Source: Sinorhizobium fredii | GTDB lineage: Bacteria; Pseudomonadota; Alphaproteobacteria; Rhizobiales; Rhizobiaceae | Length of the DNA: 64,000 bases | Direction of reading: 5' to 3' | Assembly: GCF_002944405.1 (NCBI RefSeq) | Contig: NZ_CP024307.1 | Coordinates: 3,136,001 to 3,200,000, forward strand | Shown here: positions 37,217 through 46,384 of the stretch, in pieces | Layout of the letters: each line of letters opens with the position of its first letter | How positions within the stretch are numbered: position 1 is the stretch's first letter | The notes under the pieces: model-generated | The model's input: only the letters and a program-made list of their open reading frames with translations | Database searches by the model: none | Told to the model about the DNA's origin: nothing | Program-made: the position numbers and the translations under genes

Positions 37217-37906
37217 CTAATGCGGGCTCCCGGTCATGGGTAAGAGGCGCGCCCCTGCGGCAGCGGCCTCCTGACGGTTCCTCACCCGCAAACTGCGGAA
37301 GAGTGCCGCCATGTGGATCTTCACCGTACCCTCGCCGAGTTTCAGCTTGCGAGCGATCTCCTTGTTCGAAAATCCCTCGACGAGAAGCAGGAGGACCTCG
37401 CGCTGCCTCGGCGTCAGGAACTCGATTGTACGATGACTTCGTTCGTCCTGGTTTCCGCGGGTGACCTGAGGCAACTCTATTTCCTCGGGAGGGGCGGGAC
37501 GGCCCGCTATGGAGGGCGGGACGTAAACAGCGCCGTTGAGGATCGAGCCGATTGCTTCGGCCAGTTCGCTCGCCCCGAGGCCCTTTGGCACATAGCCGTT
37601 TATGCCGGCAGTCAGGGCAGACAGGATGTCCGACCGTCGCGACGACGCCGATACGACGGCGACCTTCAGATCGGGATGGATGTCACGGACGGCCGCAAGG
37701 CTCGCCGCACTTTGCATGCCCGGCATCGCCAAGTCGAACAAGGCGAGCGATATGTCTTCGTGCTCGGCGAGCCTTTCAATCGCTTCATCAAGCGACCCGG
37801 TTTCGATGATTCCCGTGAAATGCAATTTGCTCTTCAAGATGAACGCCAACGCGATGCGGAAGAATTCATCGTCATCGGCTATAAGTGCGACGCGTGAGGT
37901 ATTCAT
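37217..37906 (-). CDS. NarL/FixJ-type response regulator upstream of the chemosensory operon, 229 aa
   Basis: The receiver (1-120) has the acidic cluster ADDDE, the phospho-acceptor Asp in LALFDLAMPGM and the lysine in GYVPKGL. A LuxR-type HTH follows at about 165-225 (FLTPRQREVLLLLVEGFSNK, TVKIHMAALF). It is therefore a DNA-binding output module. It lies 176 bp upstream of cheR on the same strand. Wsp clusters end in a GGDEF output instead; here this regulator is the nearest candidate output of the CheA hybrid. An EcfG-like promoter motif lies 69 bp upstream of its ATG. Confidence 0.9.
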   Translation of the reverse strand: MNTSRVALIADDDEFFRIALAFILKSKLHFTGIIETGSLDEAIERLAEHEDISLALFDLAMPGMQSAASLAAVRDIHPDLKVAVVSASSRRSDILSALTAGINGYVPKGLGASELAEAIGSILNGAVYVPPSIAGRPAPPEEIELPQVTRGNQDERSHRTIEFLTPRQREVLLLLVEGFSNKEIARKLKLGEGTVKIHMAALFRSLRVRNRQEAAAAGARLLPMTGSPH

Positions 37907-37974
37907 TACGCTTCCCTCGCCGGTTGTCTGATGCTTGCGGGTCTTCAGTTCGGCCCGCTCCTAGGCCTGCAACT

Positions 37975-38000
37975 AACGATCGTCTCAGCGAACGCGTTCC
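37975..38000 (-). promoter_or_regulatory. candidate EcfG/RpoE2-type promoter (GGAAC-N19-TT)
   Basis: On the minus strand GGAAC is at 38000-37996 and TT at 37976-37975, with 19 bases between. This fits the Sinorhizobium RpoE2 consensus as I remember it. It lies 69 bp upstream of the response regulator start. The motif is short, so a chance match is possible. Confidence 0.35.
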
Positions 38001-38078
38001 CGCCGTTGCCAATCAATGCGCGGTAGTACCAAAATTGTGCCACACACGCCTTGAGACGTGTAGGGCTAAATGCTGCTG

Positions 38079-38290
38079 CTATTTCTCCGGGCTGTTCACA
38101 AAACGTTCGTAAACGCGTGGTGCGCCGCCCCTTTCGAGCGGTCCGTCAATCAATTTGGAGCCTTCCGACGCAGGTAGCGGCCGTGAGAAGATGTATCCCT
38201 GCCCCCTCATGAAATCCTTCAGCATTCACCACCGCCAATTGATCCCCTGTCTCAATGCCCTCGATCGTCGTTGCCGATGCGCTTGAGAAC
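38079..38290 (-). pseudogene. EAL-domain (c-di-GMP phosphodiesterase) C-terminal remnant
   Basis: Two reading frames together give the end of an EAL domain. One frame reads TTIEGIETGDQLAVVNAEGF. After a one-base shift near 38215 the other reads DFMRGQGYIFSRPLP and ends at a TAG (38081-38079). QGY-FSRPLP is the diagnostic EAL C-terminus. No EAL active-site motif or start is left upstream, where the antiporter gene begins. It is the only c-di-GMP-related sequence I see near the chemosensory operon. It is a decayed fragment and cannot work. Confidence 0.8.
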
Positions 38291-38459
38291 TTGGAGGCGA
38301 CTCTCCGGCATTTTTCTGAAGGCTTTCAGACCCGCGACCTCCAGAACGCGAAGGTCCAGATCGAAATTTTTCGATCCTCGCCTTGAGCTTCGATAGTTGC
38401 GTTTCGGCGGAACCCGTCCTTTGATGCGCTTCACAACTTGCGCCATGTCGGGGAGACGC

Positions 38460-40043
38460 ATGGACGGAACACACCTCTTCGAACTCGGGATCGCGATGTT
38501 CCTCGCGATCATAGCGCTCCATTATGCGGCCCACAGGCTTGGCCTTCCACCGTCGGTCGCATTGCTCGCGGGTGGGGCGATCCTGGCGTTCCTGCCGGGG
38601 CTGCCGGCGATCACCATCGATCCTGAACTCGTGCTCGTCATCTTCCTGCCGCCGCTCCTCCTCGACGGCGCCTGGTCAATCGCGGTTGGCCGCATCCGAC
38701 ACCATATGATGGGTATCGCGTCGCTTGCCGTCGGCGCCGTCTTCTTCACATGCGCCGTCGTGGCCGTGGTCACTCATCTACTCTTCCCCTCGCTTCCTTG
38801 GGCCGCCTGCGCGGCGCTCGGCGCGATCGTGTCACCCCCCGACGCAGTTTCCGCACGAGCCGTCCTGGAGGGTGTGAAGCTGCCCCGGCGGCTCCAGATC
38901 CTGCTCGAAGGAGAGAGTCTCCTGAACGACGCGAGCGGCCTCGTGCTCTTCCGTTTTGCCGTCGCCGCCGCCGCAACGGGGATCTTCAGCCCCCCAGCGG
39001 CGTTGGGCAACTTCCTTCTTCTGGCGGTCGGCGGCGCCACGGTGGGCGCCGTCGTCGGAACGGCATGGGTGAAGCTCGTCAGGCGACTGGGCGACGAATA
39101 CCTTATCATCGCCGCAACGACATTGCTCGCCTGGATCTCCTACCTCCTGGGAGAGATGCTGCATGTCTCCGGCGTCATCGCCACCGTCACCACGGGTCTG
39201 ATCGCGACTTGGCATCAGCACACGGTTCTGTCGGCCGCTACGCGCATGCGGGGGACGTCGTTCTGGACTGTCTTCGTATTCCTGATGGAAGCTGCGGTCT
39301 TCGTATTGATCGGTCTATCGCTGCGGGACGTCGTCGAGCGAAGCGGTGGATTCGGCACGGTGGTCGCGACGATGGGACTGCCGGTCATCGCTGTGCTCAC
39401 CACGCTTGTCATCGCGCGCTTCGCGTGGGTTTTCGGATCCGAGCTTGTGATCAAGCTGCTCAATGCCCTTGGTCTCGCTCGAACGCAACCTCTCGGCGCC
39501 GGCGGCGCAACCGTGCTGAGCTGGGCGGGCGTACGGGGCGTGGTCACGCTCGCTCTCGCGCTCAGCTTGCCGGAAGATTTTCCCGGCCGCGACTTCATCC
39601 TTGTGACGGCATTCGCCGTGATATTTGGAACGGTGCTCGTGCAGGGCACGACGCTCGGACGCGTGATCGCCTGGGCGCAACTCGCTGAGCCGGACTCCGA
39701 AAAGGCGCCTCTGACAATGAGCCAGGCAGAAGCAGCGATGGCCCAAGTCCAGCTTGCCACCATCCAGAGCTTGGCATATGACGCCGAAGGAAACCTCATC
39801 CACCCTCAACTGCTGGAACGATACCAGCGTCGCGCGACGACGATCGTCGACTACGCCGTGCGGACTGAGCATTACCGACCCGCGTTGCATGCCCACTTCG
39901 ACGTCGTACTGGAAGCTGTCGCGACCGGCCGGAGGGAACTGATTCGCCTTCATCGCGCTGGCGAGATAGACGATGAAACGCTTCAGGAACTTGAACGGGA
40001 TCTCGACCTGGAAGAGTTGAGTGCCATCTCTGCAAAAGCATGA
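38460..40043 (+). CDS. Na+/H+ antiporter of the CPA1 (NhaP) family, 527 aa
   Basis: Ten to twelve membrane helices span residues about 5-400, with PPDAVSARAVLEG (ion-binding Asp) and the WAGVRGVVTLALALSLP region typical of CPA1 exchangers. The C-terminal about 120 residues are cytoplasmic and helical. It exchanges Na+ or K+ for H+ across the inner membrane. I start it at ATG 38460 because GGGGAG lies five bases upstream; longer in-frame starts exist. It is one of two Na+/H+ antiporters in the window, the other being NhaA at 54315. Confidence 0.9.
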   Translation: MDGTHLFELGIAMFLAIIALHYAAHRLGLPPSVALLAGGAILAFLPGLPAITIDPELVLVIFLPPLLLDGAWSIAVGRIRHHMMGIASLAVGAVFFTCAVVAVVTHLLFPSLPWAACAALGAIVSPPDAVSARAVLEGVKLPRRLQILLEGESLLNDASGLVLFRFAVAAAATGIFSPPAALGNFLLLAVGGATVGAVVGTAWVKLVRRLGDEYLIIAATTLLAWISYLLGEMLHVSGVIATVTTGLIATWHQHTVLSAATRMRGTSFWTVFVFLMEAAVFVLIGLSLRDVVERSGGFGTVVATMGLPVIAVLTTLVIARFAWVFGSELVIKLLNALGLARTQPLGAGGATVLSWAGVRGVVTLALALSLPEDFPGRDFILVTAFAVIFGTVLVQGTTLGRVIAWAQLAEPDSEKAPLTMSQAEAAMAQVQLATIQSLAYDAEGNLIHPQLLERYQRRATTIVDYAVRTEHYRPALHAHFDVVLEAVATGRRELIRLHRAGEIDDETLQELERDLDLEELSAISAKA

Positions 40044-40198
40044 AGTTCACGATGCGTTGGCGGTCGCTTCTGGGGCGACTGCAGACGTTCATCGCCCCCG
40101 AGTGAACTTCCGCTCACCACCCGAAAGGTCACTTCCACGAGGATTATCATTGGGCGGCTTGACGGGTAAGCGCTGCGGCAGTGGAGGGGAGAAAAGCT

Positions 40199-40793
40199 AT
40201 GTCTAGCTGGAACTCGGGCCGCATTATTGGTCAGAAGCCTCCGTTGAAGCCGAAGGAGGTCTGGGCCATCCGAACCCGCCTCCAAATGTCCGGTGCGGTA
40301 CGCGACCTGCGCTGTTCAATCTCGCGATCGACAGCAAATTGCGAGCTTGTGATCTCGTCGCAATTTCAGTTGCCGATGTTGCGATTTCCGGAAGGGTTCG
40401 CGACCGCGCGATCATCATCCAACGGAAAACAGGCCGACCAGTGCAGTTCGAACTGACCGATCAAACGCGGGAGGCTATCGCTGCATGGATTGGAAGTCGC
40501 AGGCTCGGTGAACGGGATTATCTGTTTCCAGCCGCGTGCACGCAAAGCCGCACCTGTCGACGCGGCAATATGGCAGGATCGTCGAGCGCTGGGTGTCGAG
40601 CACCGGGCTTGATCCCGAACGTTACGGCACGCATTCGATAAGACGGACGAAGGCGGCGCACATTTACAAGAAGACAGGCAACTTGCGCGCCGTCCAGCTC
40701 TTGCTCGGCCATAAGAAGCTGGAGAGCACCGTGCAATACCTCGGAATAGAGGTGGACGACGCCTTAGCAATTTCTGAGCAAGTGGAACTCTAG
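40199..40793 (+). pseudogene. tyrosine recombinase/integrase with two frameshifts
   Basis: Three frames in succession encode a compact (about 200 aa) integrase: IIGQKPPLKPKEVWAIRTRL in the first, LFNLAIDSKLRACDLVAI and YLFP in the second, and HAKPHLSTRQYGRIVERW to the end in the third. All catalytic residues are still encoded: Arg in KLRACDL, HSIRR, LLGHKK and the tyrosine in TVQYLG. Single-base losses near 40306 and 40531 account for both frame changes, so decay looks recent. It marks a former mobile element beside the group II intron. Confidence 0.88.
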
Positions 40794-40973
40794 TACTCAA
40801 GGGCCGCATTTCTCGTCGAAGTGCCAACCCGTGAGCCCTGTTGAAGGCAAAAGATCGGTAGAGTCGAGGTGTTGCGCGGGTGGCTGTAGGTCGAGCCTAT
40901 CTGTTTCCGCCCCTTTCGTCTGGCGGTGCCTTGGTGGCTCGACCGTGACTGCCGTTTCCACACCCCGCTCATC

Positions 40974-41006
40974 GAACCGGACATGCAGGTCTCCCGCATC
41001 CGGCTC
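40974..41006 (-). ncRNA. group II intron catalytic domain V
   Basis: On the minus strand the 33-base element starts GAGCCGGATGCGGGAGACC and ends GTCCGGTTC. The outer arms pair (GAGCCGGA with TCCGGTTC), and the inner UGCGG pairs with CCUGCA around a GAGA-type loop. The AGC catalytic triad is in place. Only 21 bases separate it from the end of the maturase frame, as is usual. Confidence 0.85.
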
Positions 41007-41026
41007 TCGGACAAGATCTCACGCCT

Positions 41027-42411
41027 TCACCCACGGCACGCCCGTCCAAGTCGGGTCAGACGTACCAGCCCATAGTGCTGGTAAAGGTGCGAGTCTGGAT
41101 AGGACCCACCTCTCTTCCGTCTGGTCTTATGCTTGGAGCGCAGCCACCGGAGCAACCGCACTGCGGTATAGCTGTCGAGCAGCCGATACGCCTTGCTGGT
41201 GGTCCCTACCGAGAAGTAGTTCGCCAGCCGCGCAGCGTGCGGTTCAACTTTGCTATCAGCAGTGTGGTCTCTTGCCATGTAACCTTTCGGTCGGTCAGCG
41301 CGTGGACAGTCTCGACCGCGCGCCTGATGCTTTTCTTCGATGGCCGGTAGCCCAGGCGGGCGTGGCCGGTTATCGGAGAGTACATCCGTCCGAACGTGTA
41401 GCCCAGAAAGTCGAAGTCGCCCTCCGGCGCCTTGCAGATGCGTGTCTTGTCCTCGTTCACCGTCAGCTTCAGCTTGTCCATGGTCATGCGCAGGCACTGG
41501 AGCGCCGCTTCCGCATTGCCCCTCCTGCACAGGATCACGAGGTCGTCGGCGTAGGTGACGAGCCGCGTGCCTAAGCTTTGCTCAAGCCCGAGCTTCTTCC
41601 ATCCCAGCACGAACCGGCGCATTTAGAGGTTCGCCAGCAAGGGTGAGACGGGTGAGCCCTGCGGAATGCCGCGCCGCTTATCCCGCGCCTCCGTCGTTCG
41701 CGTCTTCCGGCCTCGATCATCGGTTTCTTCGACGGGACATTCCAGACACATCTTGATCAAGTGCAGCACCCGCCGATCAACGATCCGGCGCGCCAGCGAC
41801 TTCATCAGTTCTGAATGCGGAACGCTCCCGAAGTAGTCCGCGAGGTCGGCGTCGACGACTTCAGGATGACCACGGAACAGCGTCTCCTCCACCTTGGTCA
41901 CCGCCTGCTGGGCGTTGCGCCCGACACGGTAGGCATAGAGTTCCGGTGGAAGGTCGGCCTCAAAGATCGGTTCCAGCACCAGCATCGCTGCCGTCATGCA
42001 GACCCGATCTCGCACGGTCGAGATGCCCAGCGGCCTGAGTTTGCCGTTGGCCTTCGGTATGAACACGCGTCTGATTGGTTCCGGTCGGTAGGTCTCCTTT
42101 CTGAGCGCAAGCGCCAGTTCACCAAGCCACCGCTCTAGCCCTTACGCTTCGACGTCCGCAAAGTCGCGACCGTCTACCCCCGGTGCGCCCTTGTTCGAGC
42201 GGCACTGAGCATAGGCATGGGCCAGAACATCCTCGCGGCTGATCTTGTCGTACAGGGCGTAGAAGCGGTAGCCGGCTTCTGCCTTCGCTTTCGCGTGTAA
42301 CGCCGTCTGCAGTTTCTGAACACTTGTCGGAGTTGATAGGTTTCCCAATCTCCGGTCCCTCTCCACTTGTTGCGCTCGTCTTGAACTGAGGCCCCTTCCC
42401 TCCACCGGCAT
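41027..42411 (-). pseudogene. group II intron reverse transcriptase/maturase, two stops and one frameshift
   Basis: The segments read in order: KLQTALHAKAKAEAG to GVDGRDFADVEA (stop TAA at 42144); then [14 protein letters not shown] to [12 protein letters not shown] (stop TAA at 41625); then [15 protein letters not shown] with the catalytic YADD motif. A one-base loss near 41229 moves the X/thumb region ([17 protein letters not shown] to RLGRACRG) into another frame. Both stops replace conserved tyrosine codons (EAYG and ANLYM) and lie in one frame. The reverse-transcriptase blocks and YADD are otherwise intact. No full-length protein can be made without readthrough. The family call is firm. 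Confidence 0.9.
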
Positions 42412-42980
42412 TACCCGGCTTCTCCGGTACTACGAGCCTCTCCGCCACCCCAGGCCGCCCGGCCTGTCCCTCGCGGGCGTCCGGTTGGTCATCCCTGACC
42501 ACGTCCTGGGGCTTCCCGTGTTGCGTGCGCTTTCCTTGTGTACATGCTGCCGCAACTACCCCGGTGCAGCAGATGGGCTCAAACGTCGCTCAAACTCACC
42601 CATCCATATCAGCCTTCCCCGCAAGGGTTGACGGGTCGGCCTGCACATCGACTTTTTCGAGGGTTGCTCGGCGTTCACTCGCGTTGCGGCCTGCACACTC
42701 GCGCGGTCACCAATTTCGTGACCCGCTAATCGAAGGCTTCAGACATGTCGTCTCCTCCATGCCTGCTCCGATTGATTCCCGGCTGGAGCGGTTGCCGGGT
42801 TCACTTGCACCCACTGGAAAGCGCCGCCTTGGCACGGCGCACACCCAGAGCGGTCGCCCGCCGATCACACATGGAAGGTCCTGTACTGGCACGCAGACTT
42901 CTTTGCCGAGCCGTGGAGCGCGGCGAGAAGTCACCGCTGCCTCCCGGCTTATGCGTGTCGCGTTCGTGACGCATCTATAA

Positions 42981-43022
42981 TGTTATTACGTAACTTTCCA
43001 TTTGACGAATGTAATAACGTAA
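42981..43022 (+). promoter_or_regulatory. pair of 13-bp operator-like repeats upstream of the ABC importer
   Basis: GTTATTACGTAAC (42981-42993) and GTAATAACGTAAC (43010-43022) agree in 11 of 13 positions. Inside them gttattac and gtaataac also form an inverted repeat. The first has GTTAT/GTAAC half-sites with three bases between, close to the Zur-type GTTAT-N3-ATAAC pattern I remember for alphaproteobacteria. They end 69 bp before the importer start, in an AT-rich patch, where a metal-responsive repressor would act. The regulator is an inference. Confidence 0.45.
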
Positions 43023-43090
43023 CCTATCGAGGGCGAGACACATGCACTCTGCATCCATCTTCGTCACGGAAAAAATGTTTGGAGGTCTGA

Positions 43091-44611
43091 ATGCGCACAC
43101 TGTTCGTGCTGCTCACTACGGTTGCACTCGGCGTCGCCGCGACGCTCAACCCGGCCCATGCCGAGGTGCTCAAGGTTGCCGGCCCATGGGAGATTACCGG
43201 CATTGATCCGGCCCAGACCGGCTATGTCTTCAGCCGATTGCAAGTCGCCGAAACTCTTGTGACCGCCAACCACAATGGCAAGATCGTGCCCGCGCTTGCG
43301 GATCGGTGGAGCGTCAGCGGCGACGGTCTGACATGGCGCTTTACGCTCCGCGAGAACGCGCGTTTTCATGACGGCACGCCCGTGACGGCGGAAACGGCCG
43401 CCGCTAGCCTGACGCGAGCTCTTGCGGGTGTCGGCGTGCTCTCACAAGCGCCGCTCGCCGAGATCACCAGTGAGGGGCGTGACGTGGTGATCCGGCTGAC
43501 GAAACCATTCTCTGCCCTGCCCGCCTATCTCGTGCATTTCAGCACCATCGTGCTGGCACCCTCTTCATACGATGCGGCCGGCAAAGTCACGCAGATCGTC
43601 GGGTCCGGACCCTACAAGGTGAAGAGCCTTACCGCTCCGGCACGCCTGGAATTGCAGGCCTCCGGCGGGTGGTGGGGCGGCAAGCCCGCGATCGAGGAAG
43701 TCAGCTATCTCGCAGTGGGGCAAGGCGAGACCCGAGCGCTGATGGCGGAAAGCGGTGAAGCCGATCTGGTGTTTTCCATGCTGCCGGTTTCGGTGGATCG
43801 ATTGAAAGCCAATCTGAAACTCGATGTGCAGATTGCCACCATTCCCCGCACGCGCGTTCTCAAGGTCAACGCGGCATCGCCTTTCTTCGACCAGGTCGAG
43901 GAGCGGCAGGCGATCAGCGCAGCGATCGACCGCGTTGGAATCACCAAGGTGATCCTACGCAACGCCGACCTTGCTGCAACCCAGCTTTTCCCGCCTGCGA
44001 TGAAGGGCTGGAATTCCCGCGACATCCCGCCGCTCGTGCGGGACGTCGACCGGGCGAAGGAACTCTTGGCCGCGGCGGGCTGGAAAGCCGGAAGCGACGG
44101 TGTTCTGCAAAAGGATGGCAAGCGGTTCAGCGTGACGCTGCTGACCTATTCCAGTTGGCCCGAACTGCCGCCCATCGCCACGGCACTCCAGGCCCAGCTT
44201 CGACAAGTAGGAATAGAGGTGAAGGTATCCGTGGGTAACAGCTCGGAAATTCCCGCGCGCCATCAGGATGGAACATTGGAGATGGGACTGATCTCCCGGC
44301 TCTACTCCATCGTGCCGGACCCCGTTGGCACACTGCTCCAGGATTATGGTGCCGGTGGCAGCGACTGGGGTTCGATGGGATGGGACAACAAGGAAATCCA
44401 GAGCGTCGTCGAACAACTAGCGGCGACGAGCGATGCGGCGGCCCGCGCTCCGCTTCAGAGCCGGGCCCTGGAGATTCTGCAGCAAGAGCTGCCAAGCATC
44501 CCCATCACCTGGTCGGAGCTCGCCATTGTCTCGAACAAGAGGATCACCGGCGTCACGGTTGATCCGCTTGAAGTGAACTATGGCCTGTCCGCCATCCGTT
44601 GGGCGGAGTAA
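43091..44611 (+). CDS. ABC importer periplasmic binding protein (peptide/nickel/metallophore family), 506 aa
   Basis: A clear signal peptide ends at NPAHA. The rest is an SBP_bac_5 binding protein: the LAESW-like block is ALADRWSVSGDGLTWRF, followed by LRENARFHDGTPVTAE and VGSGPYKVKSL. The family binds peptides, Ni2+ complexes, heme, opines or nicotianamine-like metallophores. The fused ATPase in this operon and the operator-like repeats upstream make a metal-complex substrate attractive, but the sequence alone does not decide it. GGAGG lies five bases before the ATG. It is the first gene of a four-gene operon. Confidence 0.9.
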   Translation: MRTLFVLLTTVALGVAATLNPAHAEVLKVAGPWEITGIDPAQTGYVFSRLQVAETLVTANHNGKIVPALADRWSVSGDGLTWRFTLRENARFHDGTPVTAETAAASLTRALAGVGVLSQAPLAEITSEGRDVVIRLTKPFSALPAYLVHFSTIVLAPSSYDAAGKVTQIVGSGPYKVKSLTAPARLELQASGGWWGGKPAIEEVSYLAVGQGETRALMAESGEADLVFSMLPVSVDRLKANLKLDVQIATIPRTRVLKVNAASPFFDQVEERQAISAAIDRVGITKVILRNADLAATQLFPPAMKGWNSRDIPPLVRDVDRAKELLAAAGWKAGSDGVLQKDGKRFSVTLLTYSSWPELPPIATALQAQLRQVGIEVKVSVGNSSEIPARHQDGTLEMGLISRLYSIVPDPVGTLLQDYGAGGSDWGSMGWDNKEIQSVVEQLAATSDAAARAPLQSRALEILQQELPSIPITWSELAIVSNKRITGVTVDPLEVNYGLSAIRWAE

Positions 44612-44624
44612 CGGGGAGAGCGCG

Positions 44625-45563
44625 ATGCGAAACTTCCTTCTTCCGCGCCTCGTCCAGGCGGTGCTGGTGGCCGTCGTGGTTGGGGCTCTGTGCTTCGTCC
44701 TCATGCGGGTGCTGCCGGGCGATGCCGCCATGCGCATTGCTGCCGGCCGCTACGGGCCGGATGCGCGGATTGCCGAAGCGGCAGAAAAAGTCAGGCTGGA
44801 GCTGGGCCTCGACCGCCCGATGGCGGCCCAGTTCCTCGAGTGGTTAGGCGACCTTCTGCGCCTTGACCTCGGACATTCGCTCGTTACGGGTTCGCCGGTC
44901 GTCCATGAGCTGCAGGTGCAGCTCGGCGCTTCCGTGTGGCTTGCCGCATCGGCGCTGGCGCTGTCGGTTCTCATCGGACCCGTCGTCGGGGTTTTCGCGG
45001 GGTTGAAGCCGGGGAGCGCCATTGACCGTCTGGGCCTCGCAGGTGCGGTGATCTTCCGCGCCATTCCGCCGTTTGTGCTCGGCCTCGTTCTGATGCTGAT
45101 CTTTTCGAAGCAGCTCGGCTGGTTGCCGCCAGCCGGTTTTGGCTCGCCACGTGAGATCCTGCTGCCGGCACTGACGCTCGCTCTTGGGCTCGCCGCCATG
45201 TCGAGCCGGATCACGCGCAATTCGGTCGCTGCGGTCGTAAAAGCACCATACTTCGCCTTCGCCCGATACAAGGGACTGCAGGAATCGGTTGTCGTCCGCC
45301 GGCATGGACTTCGGAACGCCGCGATCCCCATCGTCTCCTATATCGGACTGCAGGCCGTCTACCTGGTCGAAGGGGTTGTCGTCGTGGAATCGCTCTTTGC
45401 CTATCCGGGCATCGGCCACGCCTTGGTCCACGCGGTCGTCGAACGGGACATTCCCATGGTCCAGGGGACGGCGCTGGTGATGGGACTGATGTTCGTCGTC
45501 ATCGCCGCCATTGTCGACCTTCTGACGCATTGGCTCGATCCGCGCGTGAGGAGAACGGCATGA
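44625..45563 (+). CDS. ABC importer permease (DppB/NikB family), 312 aa
   Basis: An N-terminal helix begins RLVQAVLVAVVVGALCFV, followed by the characteristic RVLPGDAA and about five more membrane segments. The ATPase-contact loop is RITRNSVAAVVKAPYFAFAR. It starts 13 bp after the binding-protein stop with GGGGAG upstream. It forms a heterodimer with the next permease. The length is normal. Confidence 0.93.
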   Translation: MRNFLLPRLVQAVLVAVVVGALCFVLMRVLPGDAAMRIAAGRYGPDARIAEAAEKVRLELGLDRPMAAQFLEWLGDLLRLDLGHSLVTGSPVVHELQVQLGASVWLAASALALSVLIGPVVGVFAGLKPGSAIDRLGLAGAVIFRAIPPFVLGLVLMLIFSKQLGWLPPAGFGSPREILLPALTLALGLAAMSSRITRNSVAAVVKAPYFAFARYKGLQESVVVRRHGLRNAAIPIVSYIGLQAVYLVEGVVVVESLFAYPGIGHALVHAVVERDIPMVQGTALVMGLMFVVIAAIVDLLTHWLDPRVRRTA

Positions 45564-46384
45564 GTACGATCGGCGATCTGTCCTTTGCTCGGCCGAAAGG
45601 GCGACTGACCACGGGGCGCATGTTCGGCGCCGGCATTCTAAGCTTAGTCGGTGGCTTTGCGATCATCGGACCGGCCCTCATTCCTGCCGATCCTGCAGCG
45701 CAGGATTTTAGCGCCAGCCTCGCCCCGATAGGCGGCGACTTCTTGCTTGGAGCCGATCATTACGGCCGCAGCCTCCTCGCGCGCCTCGCCCACGGCGCCC
45801 GTCTTTCCTTCGGCCTCGCTTTCCTGACCATGCTCGCGGCCGCGGTCCCTGGCGTTCTGTTCGGTCTTGCCGCCGCGTGGAAAGGCGGCTGGACGGAGCG
45901 GTTTCTGGAACTGACGGCCACAATTGTGCTGGCACTACCCGGTCTGATGCTGGTGCTGCTGCTGCTAGCCTTCGCGCCCGGCAATTATGGTCCGCTGTTC
46001 CTGGGCATGTCGCTCACCCTTTGGGTCGAGTTCTACCGTGTGACAAAGGCGACGACGAAGACCGTCCTCGCGCAGCCGCATATTGAGGCGGCGCGCATGC
46101 TCGGCTTCGGCTCGCGCTACATCCTCGTCAATCTCGTTCTGCCGGTGATCGCACCGATGATCGGTACGCTTTCGGCCTTTGCCATGGCGACGGCCATCAT
46201 CGCGGTGTCGACATTAAGCGCCATCAGCGTTGGCCTGCAGCCTCCCACGCCTGAACTCGGCAGCATGATCGTGGAGCTCTTGCCGTATTACGCCGAGGCG
46301 CCTGTGCATGTGCTGCTGCCGGCAGCGCTGATCTTCCTGCTGGTGCTTGGCCTTCAATCTCTCGCGCAGGGAGATCATCGATGA
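45560..46384 (+). CDS. ABC importer permease (DppC/NikC family), 274 aa
   Basis: This DppC-type permease has the N-terminal GADHYGRSLLARLAHGARLS motif and five to six membrane helices, with the EAA-like loop near QPHIEAARMLGFGSRYILV. Its ATG overlaps the stop of the first permease (ATGA, 45560-45563). The ATPase gene overlaps its own stop in the same way, so the three are translationally coupled. Confidence 0.93.
   Translation: MSTIGDLSFARPKGRLTTGRMFGAGILSLVGGFAIIGPALIPADPAAQDFSASLAPIGGDFLLGADHYGRSLLARLAHGARLSFGLAFLTMLAAAVPGVLFGLAAAWKGGWTERFLELTATIVLALPGLMLVLLLLAFAPGNYGPLFLGMSLTLWVEFYRVTKATTKTVLAQPHIEAARMLGFGSRYILVNLVLPVIAPMIGTLSAFAMATAIIAVSTLSAISVGLQPPTPELGSMIVELLPYYAEAPVHVLLPAALIFLLVLGLQSLAQGDHR

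Larger units (their letters stand above)
40886..42842 (-). mobile_element. group II intron, about 1.96 kb, with broken maturase gene
   Basis: On the minus strand a GTGCG-type 5' end can be placed at 42842. It is followed by typical structured leader sequence including aagtgaacccggcaacc-like domain I segments. The reverse-transcriptase frame lies in domain IV. Domain V (41006-40974) is well conserved. A probable domain VI is closed by GGTCGAGCC/GGCTCGACC arms (40944-40936 and 40897-40889). The 3' end is probably at TAC, near 40886. The RNA may still fold, but its own maturase is disrupted, so movement would need a helper. The exact 5' boundary is my estimate and GTGTGCG two bases upstream is possible. 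Confidence 0.75.
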
